Positions 8,634 through 17,956 of a DNA stretch of 64,000 nucleotides are shown here, in pieces (within the stretch, counting starts at the first letter, position 1; each line of letters starts with the position of its first letter). A program made the translations under genes and the position numbers. This DNA comes from Alphaproteobacteria bacterium (GTDB lineage: Bacteria > Pseudomonadota > Alphaproteobacteria > Rickettsiales > UBA1997), in the NCBI GenBank assembly GCA_014190355.1, contig BJGH01000001.1:241272-305271 (forward strand). The letters run 5' to 3'. The notes beneath the pieces were generated by a model. It did no database searches and was not told where the DNA came from. It saw only the letters and a list, made by a program, of their open reading frames with translations.

Positions 8634-10391
8634 TCAATCTTGAGTGATTTCAAATTGTTTTAAATAAAGATTAGCATACATACCGTTTTTATCAATAAGC
8701 TCTTGATGAGTTCCTTCCTCAACAACTTGTCCATGACTAATTACAATAATTTTATCACAGTGAATAACTGTTGATAAGCGATGGGCAATAACCAATGATG
8801 TTCGATTCTTCATTAATTTTGCCAAAGCATCTTTAATTAATTTTTCTGAAATTGGATCAAGTGCAGAAGTAGCTTCATCGAGCAATAAAATTGGTGCATC
8901 ATAAAGAATAGCTCGAGCAATGGCGATTCTTTGCCTTTGACCTCCAGAAAGTCTGATACCATTTTGCCCTACTTTGCTGTGATATTTTTCAGGAAGTTCT
9001 TGAATAAATTCATCAGCTTCAGCTAATTTAGCAGCTTGAATTATCTGCTCTTCTGTAGCATCAACTTTACCATAACGGATATTTTCCAAAACCGTATCAT
9101 CAAATAACATGACCTCTTGATTAACAACAGACATTGAACTGCGTAATGATTTAATTGATAAATCTTTGATGTCATAACCATCTAGTTTAATAACACCACT
9201 ACTAGGATCATAAAACCGTAAAATCATATTCATAATCGTTGACTTTCCTCCTCCTGAATGGCCAACCAATGCCACAGTTTTTCCAGCTGGTATTTTAAAA
9301 TTTACCTCGTTCAAAGCTTGTTTACCTTCAATATAGCTAAAACATACTTGTGAAAATTCAATATCACCTTTGACATTTGGTAAATCAATTGCATTTGATT
9401 TATCAACAATTTCAGGTTTTTCATCAAGCAATTTATAAAGCCTAGTAGTTGCAGCCAAGCCCATCTGCACTCCAGAGTTCATATTAGAAACAGATTTTAA
9501 TGGTTTGTAAGCCATCATCATTGCTGCAAAAAATGAGAAGAACGCCCCTGGAGTAGTTTGTCCGGTAATAACTTGATGTCCACCATACCAAATTACCGCA
9601 GCAACACCAATCCCTGCCAAACTCTCAACAAATGGTGAAGAAATCAAAGAAATTCTTGAAATTTTTTTTGCCATTTTAAATGCACTATCAACTATTAAGC
9701 CCATTCTTTTTACTTCAAAATCTTCGCAATGATAGGCTTTTACTAATTTTGAATATTGCAAAGTATCACTCATTTGCGAATTAAATTTAGAAGCAATTTC
9801 TTGATTCTTATAAGATAAATTTCTTAACCTTTTACCGATTCGATAGATCGGATAAGCAGCCAAAGGAAAGCCAATAAATGCTACTAAAGAAAGTTCAACA
9901 CTTTGATTAAACATCACTAAAATCAATGCTCCAAGAGTAAAGAATTGTTTAACAAAACCATTCATAGCCGTGGTAATTAAACCTACAACCGAGGTAATTT
10001 CATTAATAATGCTAGCAATCATATCACCTGATGATTTGCTGTGCAACTTAGCAATATCTGAGCGAATAAAATGCTCATACAATCTTAACCTCATGTCCGA
10101 AGTAATTCGCATCGTAAGCAAATTCATAGTTAGCAATTGGTAATAAGTAGCAAAACCTTTAACAACCGTAACAAGCAAAACAACAATTGGAATAAAAACT
10201 AATGCCGTGGTATTTTTTTCAACAAAAACCGAATCTAAAGCAGGTTTAATTAGCCAGGCATGAAATGAAGTAGTTCCTGCAATTACCAACATCAAAGCAA
10301 TTGATATAGCAAAAGTTCGCCAATGAATTATGATATATTCTTTGGTTAATCTTTTGACGAGGTAATAGGTACTGTTATAATTAATACTCAT
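8634..10391 (-). CDS. ABC exporter with fused membrane and ATPase domains, MsbA-like
   Basis: A 585-residue half-transporter. The N-terminal ~320 residues hold six membrane segments of the type I exporter fold, and the C-terminal part is the nucleotide-binding domain. The ATPase motifs are Walker A GHSGGGKST, Q-loop VNQEVMLFDD, signature LSGGQRQR, Walker B ILLLDEATSALD and the H-loop histidine in IAHRLST. Members of this group work as homodimers in the inner membrane and export lipid A precursors, other lipids or drugs. Length and motif spacing fit MsbA, but the substrate cannot be fixed, so no symbol is given. It is transcribed divergently from argS. Confidence 0.9.
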   Translation of the reverse strand: MSINYNSTYYLVKRLTKEYIIIHWRTFAISIALMLVIAGTTSFHAWLIKPALDSVFVEKNTTALVFIPIVVLLVTVVKGFATYYQLLTMNLLTMRITSDMRLRLYEHFIRSDIAKLHSKSSGDMIASIINEITSVVGLITTAMNGFVKQFFTLGALILVMFNQSVELSLVAFIGFPLAAYPIYRIGKRLRNLSYKNQEIASKFNSQMSDTLQYSKLVKAYHCEDFEVKRMGLIVDSAFKMAKKISRISLISSPFVESLAGIGVAAVIWYGGHQVITGQTTPGAFFSFFAAMMMAYKPLKSVSNMNSGVQMGLAATTRLYKLLDEKPEIVDKSNAIDLPNVKGDIEFSQVCFSYIEGKQALNEVNFKIPAGKTVALVGHSGGGKSTIMNMILRFYDPSSGVIKLDGYDIKDLSIKSLRSSMSVVNQEVMLFDDTVLENIRYGKVDATEEQIIQAAKLAEADEFIQELPEKYHSKVGQNGIRLSGGQRQRIAIARAILYDAPILLLDEATSALDPISEKLIKDALAKLMKNRTSLVIAHRLSTVIHCDKIIVISHGQVVEEGTHQELIDKNGMYANLYLKQFEITQD

Positions 10392-10436
10392 TATTTAAAA
10401 ATATGTTAAATTAATTGTTGTAAGTCAAAATTATTC

Positions 10437-10467
10437 TTGGTAAATTAATGCTATGTTTTTCTATAAT
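10437..10467 (+). promoter_or_regulatory. Candidate promoter for argS
   Basis: A perfect -10 hexamer TATAAT (10462-10467) is preceded by TTGGTA (10437-10442, four of six consensus positions) with a 19-base spacer. It would give a leader of roughly 65 bases before the argS ATG. The spacer is a little long, so the assignment is tentative. Confidence 0.45.
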
Positions 10468-10540
10468 AAACTTCAAATAGTTTAATTTTACAATTCAGAT
10501 AATTTGCCAATATTTATAATAATTCGCAAGAACAAAAATT

Positions 10541-12385
10541 ATGCTCAATATTTTCAACACCTTAAACTTTGAATTTATTAGCGTTACTAAACAAATAGCT
10601 TATGATTGTCAAATAAATTTTGATGATGATTCATTAAAAAATTTCAGTGTTGAACCAATCAAAGATAAAAAATTTGGTGATATAGCTTGCAATATTGCTA
10701 TGGTTTTAAGCAAAAAATTCACCGATTCTAAATTTAATAATGTTAACCTTCTAGCCAATGAAATAGCTCGTAGAATTCAAGAAAAAGATTTACAACAAAA
10801 TCTTCTAGCAAGCAATTCTATAAATTTAAAAATTATCAAAAAAATTGAGATTGCCAAAGCTGGTTTTATTAACATTTTTTTTGAAGATAAAATTTGGCAT
10901 TTAATTTTATCGCAAGTTGTTAATTGTGATAAAATTGAGTTACCAAATCTGGGTAATTCTCAAAAAGTAAATCTTGAATATGCTTCCCCCAACCCTACAG
11001 GACCAATTCATGTAGGCCATACTCGTGGATCAATTTATGGTGATGTTCTAGCCAATCTTTTAAAGAAAGTAGGTTATGATGTTGTTAAAGAATATTATAT
11101 CAATGATGCAGGAGCGCAAATTAACACTTTGCTTCGCTCAGTTTTTTTACGCTATCAGCAAGCTTGTGGTAAAGAAATAACCATAGGTGAAGGGCTTTAC
11201 CCTGGAGAATATTTAATTGCTCTTGGACAAATAATTCACAATAATTTTCAAGATAAATTATTAGATCTCAATGAAGAACAATATTTTCCATTAATTCGTG
11301 ATATGGTTGTTGATTATATGGTCAATTTAATCAAGCAAGATCTTTTAGCCCTAGGAATTCATCATGATAACTATTTTTCAGAAAAAAAACAATTACATGA
11401 TAGTAATAAAATTCCTTACGCTATAGATCTTCTTAAGCGCAAAAATTTAATTTATATTGGAAAATTAGAAATTCCCAAAACTGCTAAAGGAGTTGGTCAA
11501 ATTGATGATGAATATGAAAATAATGAACAAACTCTCTTTCGTTCAACCTTATTTGGCGATGATCAAGATCGTGTAGTAATTAAAGCAGATGGATCATACA
11601 CCTACCTCGCCGCAGACATAGCTTATGCCTTGAGTAAATTTGAAAGAGGTGCAAAAATTATTATCATGCCACTCGGTTATGATCATGCTGGATACATTAA
11701 AAGACTTGATGCAGTTGTTAAATCAGTTACCAATGAACAAGCTCACCTTAAAGTTATTCTTTGCCAAATGGTTAAATTCGTCAAAGATGGTCAACCATTA
11801 AAAATGTCAAAAAGAGCTGGAAATTTTATTACTGCAAATCAAGTTATCGAAGAAGTTGGAGCAGATGTTTTAAGATTTTTAATGTTATGTCGAAAAAACG
11901 ATACTCCTTTTGATTTTGATTTATCAAAAGTGGTTGAACAATCCAAAGATAATCCAGTTTTTTATGTACAATATGCTCATGCAAGATGTTGTTCAATCTT
12001 AAAAAATGCTCAAGAAATTTTTAATAAAAATTTTGACGATCAACAAATTTTTAAAGATCAATGTCAAAAAAATATTGCTTTTTTAGAAATTTTAAATGAT
12101 CAAGGAGAGGTTGAGATTTTAAAAAAAATTGCTAGTTTTTTAAGAATCATTGAGATGTCTGCTCAGCATTTTGAACCTCATCGCTTAGCTTTTTATCTTC
12201 AAGAACTAGCAAGTGATTTTCATACTCAATGGCATAGAGGTTCTGAAAATGAACAACTTAAATTTATTAATAAAGACAACTATCAATTAACCTTAGCTAG
12301 GTTATTCATGGTTAGCGCAGTTAAAAAAATAATTGCAACAACTTTAGAAATTTTTAACATATTAGCTTGCAATGAAATGAAATAA
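10541..12385 (+). CDS. argS: Arginyl-tRNA synthetase
   Basis: A 614-residue class I aminoacyl-tRNA synthetase. The N-terminal Arg-tRNA-synthetase domain covers about residues 5-115. The catalytic core has the HIGH-like HVGH motif (157-160) within ASPNPTGPIHVGHTRG, and the KMSKR motif is at 421-425. The C-terminal DALR anticodon-binding domain starts around VQYAHARCCSI. Length is slightly above the usual ~580. It charges tRNA(Arg) with arginine in the cytoplasm. The SPOR-domain gene follows 53 bases downstream; argS followed by a SPOR gene is a common arrangement in alphaproteobacteria. Confidence 0.97.
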   Translation: MLNIFNTLNFEFISVTKQIAYDCQINFDDDSLKNFSVEPIKDKKFGDIACNIAMVLSKKFTDSKFNNVNLLANEIARRIQEKDLQQNLLASNSINLKIIKKIEIAKAGFINIFFEDKIWHLILSQVVNCDKIELPNLGNSQKVNLEYASPNPTGPIHVGHTRGSIYGDVLANLLKKVGYDVVKEYYINDAGAQINTLLRSVFLRYQQACGKEITIGEGLYPGEYLIALGQIIHNNFQDKLLDLNEEQYFPLIRDMVVDYMVNLIKQDLLALGIHHDNYFSEKKQLHDSNKIPYAIDLLKRKNLIYIGKLEIPKTAKGVGQIDDEYENNEQTLFRSTLFGDDQDRVVIKADGSYTYLAADIAYALSKFERGAKIIIMPLGYDHAGYIKRLDAVVKSVTNEQAHLKVILCQMVKFVKDGQPLKMSKRAGNFITANQVIEEVGADVLRFLMLCRKNDTPFDFDLSKVVEQSKDNPVFYVQYAHARCCSILKNAQEIFNKNFDDQQIFKDQCQKNIAFLEILNDQGEVEILKKIASFLRIIEMSAQHFEPHRLAFYLQELASDFHTQWHRGSENEQLKFINKDNYQLTLARLFMVSAVKKIIATTLEIFNILACNEMK

Positions 12386-12438
12386 AATTCATTTTATTTA
12401 AAATAAAAACAATATAAATTCTGGATAAATTAAAAAAT

Positions 12439-13341
12439 ATGGAAGATTTTGGCTATCAAAAAGACAATGACGAAAAACAAAACTCTAATATTAATCGCCA
12501 GATTTTTTTAGCAGTTGCAACGATTATTTCACTATCTCTTTTTGTTTACATTACAATCACTGCTTATCACTTCGTTTATCAAAATGATGATAATGTTGAA
12601 TTAATCAAAGCCCCGCAAACTCCAATCAGAATTTTTAACGAAGAAAGTGAAGAAAATAAAAATGTTCCTCAAGTTAAAATTGATCGCAACATTTACGAAG
12701 ATATTTTTGGCAACAAAAAAGAAGCTGGAAAAATTGACAATACCAAAGTCATCAATACTCCTGAGACTGCTCTTCCTCCAAAAAAGGAGCTTGAAAAAAT
12801 TCCAGAACCTAAAAATGCCAACCTCAATTTCAACCCTGCAAATAATAACTATACAAACAACAATGGGACAATTACCAACAACAACTTAACTAATGACAAC
12901 TCAATTGCTAAAGTTAAGCAACCATTCGTAATTGGCTCTATTTCTTCTTCACAAAATACTCCAAATAATAAAAATCTCGAATATAATGAGATAAATTCTG
13001 ATACGAATTCTAACAATAAATTAACTACTGAAATTGAGAATGATTCTAAACAACAGAATCCAGAAGAAAATAAGCAACGCAAAAAATATGTTCGCGTTCA
13101 AATCGCAGCAATGTCATCTAAAGAACTTGCTGAAGATCAATGGAAAAGGCTTCTAAGAACCCACCCTAACCTTTTTGTGAATTTACGCTCAGCAATCCAA
13201 AAAGTTGATCTTGGCAAAAGAGGAATTTTTTATCGTTTACAAATTGGGGAATTTTTTAATCAAATTGAAGCTGAAAGTTTTTGTCAAAAATATATAGCCC
13301 AAGTTCAAAAAACCAGAGCTGACTGCATTGTAGTTGAATAA
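12439..13341 (+). CDS. SPOR-domain membrane protein
   Basis: A 300-residue bitopic protein. A short cytoplasmic N-terminus is followed by one membrane helix at about residues 22-46. A long periplasmic linker (about 50-215) rich in Asn, Pro and Lys comes next, including an Asn/Thr-rich low-complexity run. The last ~80 residues form a SPOR domain, beginning at YVRVQIAAMSS and continuing through FYRLQIGEF to the end. SPOR domains bind septal peptidoglycan lacking stem peptides, so the likely role is in cell division or envelope maintenance. The overlapping reverse reading frame at 12849-13082 is a shadow of the Asn-rich linker. Confidence 0.85.
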   Translation: MEDFGYQKDNDEKQNSNINRQIFLAVATIISLSLFVYITITAYHFVYQNDDNVELIKAPQTPIRIFNEESEENKNVPQVKIDRNIYEDIFGNKKEAGKIDNTKVINTPETALPPKKELEKIPEPKNANLNFNPANNNYTNNNGTITNNNLTNDNSIAKVKQPFVIGSISSSQNTPNNKNLEYNEINSDTNSNNKLTTEIENDSKQQNPEENKQRKKYVRVQIAAMSSKELAEDQWKRLLRTHPNLFVNLRSAIQKVDLGKRGIFYRLQIGEFFNQIEAESFCQKYIAQVQKTRADCIVVE

Positions 13342-13399
13342 AAGAATTGATTAGAAATACAAATTTAATATTTATTATTTTTTATCAAATTAATACTTC

Positions 13400-13657
13400 T
13401 CATCTATTAATATCATGAAAATTTCTGATTGCTAAAATAATTTTTTGATATTTCTTAGGAAAGTCATCTTTAGTAACTATCCAATCATAAATCATCATAT
13501 CATCTTCATTTAGAAAATCTTCGCATAACTCAAGATCATATTGCTCTAAATCTTGAGCATGATTTGTAAAAAAATTACCAAGTAAAAAATCGGTTTCTTT
13601 ACATCCCCGATATTTCGAGCGATAAAGAATTTTTTTTAACAATAACTGATTATCCAT
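13400..13657 (-). CDS. sdhE: FAD assembly factor SdhE
   Basis: An 85-residue protein of the SdhE/Sdh5 family. The diagnostic motif is RSKYRGCKETD (13-23), a match to the RxxxRGxxE pattern that contacts the flavin-binding subunit of succinate dehydrogenase. The rest, with DLELCEDFLNEDDMMIYDWI, gives the five-helix fold. It helps attach FAD covalently to SdhA, which implies an intact TCA cycle, in line with icd at 31 kb. Its start overlaps the end of the HIT gene by 8 bases, so the two are co-translated. Confidence 0.9.
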   Translation of the reverse strand: MDNQLLLKKILYRSKYRGCKETDFLLGNFFTNHAQDLEQYDLELCEDFLNEDDMMIYDWIVTKDDFPKKYQKIILAIRNFHDINR

Positions 13658-14114
13658 TACTTTTAATTTTATTTTTGATAAATTCTTTGAAATCGCTAAT
13701 AATTTTATTAGCTATATTTGCTTGATATGGTTTAGCAGTTGAATTACCCCAAACCGGCTTAGGAAAAGTTAAATCAGTAGTTGATCGTGCAATAACATGG
13801 ACATGCAACTGTTTAACAACATTACCCAAACTTGCAATATTTAGCTTATCAACCTGAAAATTTTCTTTTAAAAATTCTCCACATAAATTTATTTCTTCTA
13901 AAAGAACTCTTTGCTTGATATAATCCAAATCAGTTAAATCATATGCTTGCCCAAATCTTGGAACAAGTATTAACCATGGATAATTACAATCATTCATTAA
14001 AAGCACTACCGATAATTCAAGTTCAGCAACATAGAAACAATCATTGATTAGCTTTGGGTCAATAAAATCTATATTGTTGTTACTCAAAGATTGATTTAAG
14101 GTTATTTTTGTCAT
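13650..14114 (-). CDS. HIT-family hydrolase-like protein
   Basis: A 154-residue protein with the histidine-triad fold. The active-site strand reads QLHVHVIAR, so the first histidine of the canonical HxHxH triad is replaced by Gln. That is the usual state of this alphaproteobacterial subgroup, which also shares the following FPKPVWG segment. HIT proteins hydrolyse nucleotide phosphoramidates or dinucleotide polyphosphates; with the altered triad the activity is uncertain. The gene begins an sdhE-containing two-gene operon and is divergent from recN across a 152-base gap with repeats. Confidence 0.8.
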   Translation of the reverse strand: MTKITLNQSLSNNNIDFIDPKLINDCFYVAELELSVVLLMNDCNYPWLILVPRFGQAYDLTDLDYIKQRVLLEEINLCGEFLKENFQVDKLNIASLGNVVKQLHVHVIARSTTDLTFPKPVWGNSTAKPYQANIANKIISDFKEFIKNKIKSNG

Positions 14115-14144
14115 AATATTGCATCATAAAATTAATCATTTAAA

Positions 14145-14195
14145 TTAGCAAAATATTTTGTTTTTACTAATTTTGCTTTTACTAAATTTTGCTAA
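14145..14195. repeat. Inverted repeat and 16-bp direct repeat between the HIT gene and recN
   Basis: TTAGCAAAAT (14145-14154) and ATTTTGCTAA (14186-14195) form a perfect 10-bp inverted repeat. Between and overlapping them are two near-identical adjacent 16-mers, TTTTTACTAATTTTGC (14161-14176) and TTTTACTAAATTTTGC (14177-14192). The element sits in a divergent promoter region, so it could be an operator or a hairpin. Confidence 0.45.
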
Positions 14196-14266
14196 AAAAT
14201 TTTTAAATAAAACTATCAGCAATAACTTAAAAAAATTAAATTAATAATTCTCTACTTGCAAGACAT

Positions 14267-15982
14267 GTGTTAAACTCTTTAACAATCAACAACATTGTAA
14301 TCATAAGTCAGGCTCAAATCGAGTTTAAATCAGGTCTTTGCGTTCTTACCGGAGAAACTGGTTCTGGAAAATCAATTTTGCTTGATGCCCTTGGCTTGGC
14401 AATTGGCTTTCGCTCAACTTCAAGATTAATTGGCTCTGATAGCAATAAAGCTGAAGTTAGTGCAGAGTTTGATATTTCTAACAATAATCAATGTCAAAAA
14501 ATTCTTAACGATAATTCGCTTATAGATGGTGAAAATGCTAATATCTTACGAATCCGTAGAATTATCCTAGAAAATTCTACAAGCAAAGTTTTTGTTAATG
14601 ACCAAGCAATTGGTGTTAGTTTGTTAAGCAAAATCGGGGAAACACTTGTTGAAATTAATGGTCAACATGATCAGCATGGTCTTCTTAATGCTAGCTCTCA
14701 CTTGTTAATGCTCGATGAATTTGCCAATAATTCTCAACTCGTTGAAAAATTAAAAAAACAATATCAAGAACTAAAAAAAATTGATCAAGAAATTTCCCAG
14801 ATAAACAATAAAACCCTGCAAGCTAATCGTGAAAAGGATTATCTTGAACATATTATCAATGAACTCAGTGAAACAAATATCAAAGAAAATGAAGAGCAGC
14901 AATTAATTGCTAATAAAGAAAAAATTTTAGCTCAAGAAAAAATTCTCAATTTTTTAAATGATCTCAAGCAAAATCTTAGTGAAGCATTAGGATACTTGAT
15001 TTTAAGTCAAAAAATTTTTTTAAAAAACCAAAATATTATTGACAATCATCTACTCGATCAAATTGAAAAATTCATAAAATTTAATGAAGATAGCGAAAAT
15101 AATCTCAATAATATTGAACAATTTATAACATTTATAAACAATCTTATTCGTTCACTAAATCAACAAAATTTCGATCGAGAAACAATAGAAGAAAGACTTT
15201 TTATTATTAAAAACCTTGCCCGAAAATTCAATGTTCATAGCAATGAACTTTATAAAATTATTGAAGATGCTAAAAATAAAATTAATTTAATTGAAGATTC
15301 TCAAAAAATTCTTAATAATCTGCAAAAGCAAAAGCTAGATCACCTCAAACATTATCGTCAAATTGCCGAAGAATTATCCAACAAAAGACAAAAATCAGCA
15401 AAAATTTTAAGCAAAAAAGTCGAGGAAGAATTACAATTCTTAAAAATGGCTGAAACTAAATTTAAAGTTGAATTTATTAATTTCGAAAAAAATTCTAATT
15501 TTGAAAAAAACCTAGAAGAATATAATATTAACGGTTTTGATCGAGTTCGTTTCTTAGCTTCAACTAATAACAATGATTTTGATGAGATCACTAAAATTGC
15601 TTCAGGAGGTGAATTATCAAGATTTATGCTAGCTTTGAAAGTTGCTCTAATTGATGTTAAATCTACTCCAACAATAATTTTTGATGAAATTGATACCGGA
15701 ATAAGCGGAAGCACTGCTCAAGCGGTTGGAAAAAGATTAAAAACTCTTGCTCGAAATCTACAAATTTTAGTAGTTACTCATCAAGCTCAAATTGCTTCTA
15801 AAGCCGATACCCATTTTAAAATTAGCAAAAATCTTACTTTAAATTCATCTAACAAAAAATTTCAAACAATTATTGAAATATTAAATAATACCCAAAGTGA
15901 TCAGGAAATTGCTAGAATGTTATCAGGGGAAGAAATCAGCGATGAAGCAATGCTTGTTGCCAAAAATTTACGAAACTCTTAA
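14267..15982 (+). CDS. recN: DNA repair protein RecN (GTG start)
   Basis: A 571-residue SMC-like ATPase. Translation must begin at GTG: the ATG two bases upstream (14265) runs straight into a stop, while GTG gives the expected family N-terminus MLNSLTINNIVII. Walker A is GETGSGKS (about 29-36), the central ~300 residues are coiled coil, and the C-terminal ATPase half has ASGGELSRFMLALK followed by IIFDEIDTGISG and VVTHQAQIA. RecN acts on double-strand breaks with RecA. Its presence shows that recombinational repair is retained. Confidence 0.96.
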   Translation: MLNSLTINNIVIISQAQIEFKSGLCVLTGETGSGKSILLDALGLAIGFRSTSRLIGSDSNKAEVSAEFDISNNNQCQKILNDNSLIDGENANILRIRRIILENSTSKVFVNDQAIGVSLLSKIGETLVEINGQHDQHGLLNASSHLLMLDEFANNSQLVEKLKKQYQELKKIDQEISQINNKTLQANREKDYLEHIINELSETNIKENEEQQLIANKEKILAQEKILNFLNDLKQNLSEALGYLILSQKIFLKNQNIIDNHLLDQIEKFIKFNEDSENNLNNIEQFITFINNLIRSLNQQNFDRETIEERLFIIKNLARKFNVHSNELYKIIEDAKNKINLIEDSQKILNNLQKQKLDHLKHYRQIAEELSNKRQKSAKILSKKVEEELQFLKMAETKFKVEFINFEKNSNFEKNLEEYNINGFDRVRFLASTNNNDFDEITKIASGGELSRFMLALKVALIDVKSTPTIIFDEIDTGISGSTAQAVGKRLKTLARNLQILVVTHQAQIASKADTHFKISKNLTLNSSNKKFQTIIEILNNTQSDQEIARMLSGEEISDEAMLVAKNLRNS

Positions 15983-16034
15983 AAAAACTTCTTAAAAAAA
16001 ACTTCTTAAAAAAAAGATTAGAAAATTAAATTTA

Positions 16035-16068
16035 ATAAGTTAAAAATGTAATAATTTTACAAACTTAT
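16035..16068 (+). terminator. Hairpin between recN and virD4
   Basis: ATAAGTT (16035-16041) and AACTTAT (16062-16068) are a perfect 7-bp inverted repeat with an inner AAAAT/ATTTT extension. Just upstream (15975-16018) is a short tandem repeat of CTTCTTAAAAAAAA-like units. The hairpin could end recN transcription, though no clear U tract follows. Confidence 0.3.
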
Positions 16069-16097
16069 CAGCTCTTAAATAAATTCAATTTAAAACA

Positions 16098-17948
16098 ATG
16101 ACCGTTGAAGCGGACAATCCGTTTATTAGACATTTTAGAAATTTCACAATCATCACTATACTAATTTTATTTGTTTTAAGTTTTTGTTATTACATAACAG
16201 GAACACTTGTAATATTTAGCATCAATGGTAATTGGGAATTAATAAAGGCATATTCAGCTCTTCCAATTGACAAGCAATTCATTTATATTTCTAAAACTAT
16301 TTATGCTTATTGGAAATTCTACATAATCAACAATAGCAAATTGACATCAACAAGCTATAATGGTTTTATTCCAAAGCTATGGATTTCTACTACTTTACCA
16401 TATCTCCTACTATTTTCATTATGTTGGATATTTCGAGCACCATTAATAGACTGGAGACCATTTAAAAAACCTGAATCAATTCATGGCGATGCTCATTGGG
16501 CAACTTCTCGCGAAGTAAAAAAAATGGGTTTAAGATGCAAAAATGGGGTATTACTTGGCCAATACAATAAAAAATTACTTATCTCAGATGGCTATCAACA
16601 TATCCTGCTATTTGCTCCAACAGGATCGGGAAAGGGTGTTGGTTTTGTTATTCCTAACCTACTCTTCTGGACAGACTCGGTAATTGTCCATGATATTAAA
16701 CTAGAAAACTATGAGTTAAGCTCAGGCTGGCGAAGAAAACAATTAAAGCAAAAAGTTTTTTTATGGAATCCTGCTGATCCAGATGGTATAAGCCATTGCT
16801 ACAACCCGATGGACTGGATTAGCAAAAAACCTGGGCAAATGGTCGATGATGTTCAAAAAATTTGCAATTTCCTTCTCCCTAAACAAGAATTCTGGTCAAA
16901 CGAAGCTCGCGCTCTTCTTACCGGAGTTATGCTTTATTTAGTCTGCGATCCAAATAAACCTGCAACATTAGGTGAAGTTGTTAGAACCCTAAGAAGTGAT
17001 GACGTAGTCTATAATCTTGCGGTAGTGCTTGACACCATGGGTAAAATTATTCACCCAGTTGCTTACATGAACATTGCTTCATATCTACAAAAACCTGATA
17101 AGGAACGCGGTTCAGTAACTTCAACTGCCAACTCTTCTTTGGAACTATGGGCAAACCCTTTGATTGATACCACAACTGCAACCAGTGATTTTAATCTTCA
17201 TGAATTTAAAATTACTCCTCATACTGTCTATGTTGGTTTAACTCCCGATAACATTGCTCGCTTAAAACCTTTGATGAATATGTTTTATCAACAAGCTGCA
17301 GCGTTTTTTACTGCTAAAATGCCTCAAAAACATGAGAAATTTGGTGTTCTAATGATGATGGACGAGTTTCCAACTCTTGGTAAAATGGAGCAATTCCTTG
17401 CTGGTATTGCTTATTTTCGTGGTTATCGAGTGAGATTATTTTTAATTATTCAAGATACTGAGCAGCTTAAAGGGATTTATGAAGAGAACGGTATGAACTC
17501 ATTTTTATCAAATGCTACTTATCGAATTACCTTCGCTGCAAACAATATGCAAACTGCTAATTTAATTTCACAATTAATTGGTAACAAAACTGCTACACAA
17601 ATTTCTTACAACAAACCAAAATATCTTGATCTCAATCCTGGAGCTCGATCCTTACATGTTTCTGGTGTTCAAAGGGCATTGTTACTTCCTCAGGAAGTTA
17701 TTCAGCTTCCTCGCGAGGAACAGATTATCCTTATTGAATCGCAACCTCCTGTTAAGTGCAAAAAAATTATTTATTTTAAAGAAAAATTTTTTAACACAAG
17801 AATTTCAACAAAAATTCCCATTCCTAAACAAGAGCCAAATATGCCAAATTTTGCTTCAAAACCTAGTAATGCCAATAATAATTCTGAAGAGGCTAATAAA
17901 ACACAAGATAGTAATAATTCGAGTTCAGGTGGTGGTAATCTAAATTAA
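16098..17948 (+). CDS. virD4: Type IV secretion coupling ATPase, VirD4/TraG family
   Basis: A 616-residue protein with two N-terminal membrane segments (about 17-43 and 95-112) and a large cytoplasmic ATPase domain. Walker A is APTGSGKG (173-180). Family blocks include SIHGDAHWAT, VIVHDIKLENYE, FLWNPADPDG and the Walker B region VLMMMDEFPTLG. The tail is low-complexity, rich in Asn, Ser and Gly. VirD4 brings substrates to the type IV secretion channel at the inner membrane; the channel genes are not in this window. In Rickettsiales the vir genes are scattered, which fits an isolated virD4. The gene runs into aroE with an 8-base gap. Confidence 0.94.
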   Translation: MTVEADNPFIRHFRNFTIITILILFVLSFCYYITGTLVIFSINGNWELIKAYSALPIDKQFIYISKTIYAYWKFYIINNSKLTSTSYNGFIPKLWISTTLPYLLLFSLCWIFRAPLIDWRPFKKPESIHGDAHWATSREVKKMGLRCKNGVLLGQYNKKLLISDGYQHILLFAPTGSGKGVGFVIPNLLFWTDSVIVHDIKLENYELSSGWRRKQLKQKVFLWNPADPDGISHCYNPMDWISKKPGQMVDDVQKICNFLLPKQEFWSNEARALLTGVMLYLVCDPNKPATLGEVVRTLRSDDVVYNLAVVLDTMGKIIHPVAYMNIASYLQKPDKERGSVTSTANSSLELWANPLIDTTTATSDFNLHEFKITPHTVYVGLTPDNIARLKPLMNMFYQQAAAFFTAKMPQKHEKFGVLMMMDEFPTLGKMEQFLAGIAYFRGYRVRLFLIIQDTEQLKGIYEENGMNSFLSNATYRITFAANNMQTANLISQLIGNKTATQISYNKPKYLDLNPGARSLHVSGVQRALLLPQEVIQLPREEQIILIESQPPVKCKKIIYFKEKFFNTRISTKIPIPKQEPNMPNFASKPSNANNNSEEANKTQDSNNSSSGGGNLN

Positions 17949-17956
17949 ATTTTTAA

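Noticed and set aside
13650..14114. HIT protein with a missing triad histidine as a decayed enzyme
   Set aside because: QLHVHVIAR is the normal form of this alphaproteobacterial subgroup, so the change is not a local defect.
15358..15714. Open frame of 118 codons opposite recN
   Set aside because: Shadow of the conserved RecN ATPase half; no supporting motif.
17578..17943. Open frame of 121 codons overlapping the end of virD4
   Set aside because: Same strand, other frame, within a clearly coding virD4; its residues are a frame-shifted image of the gene.
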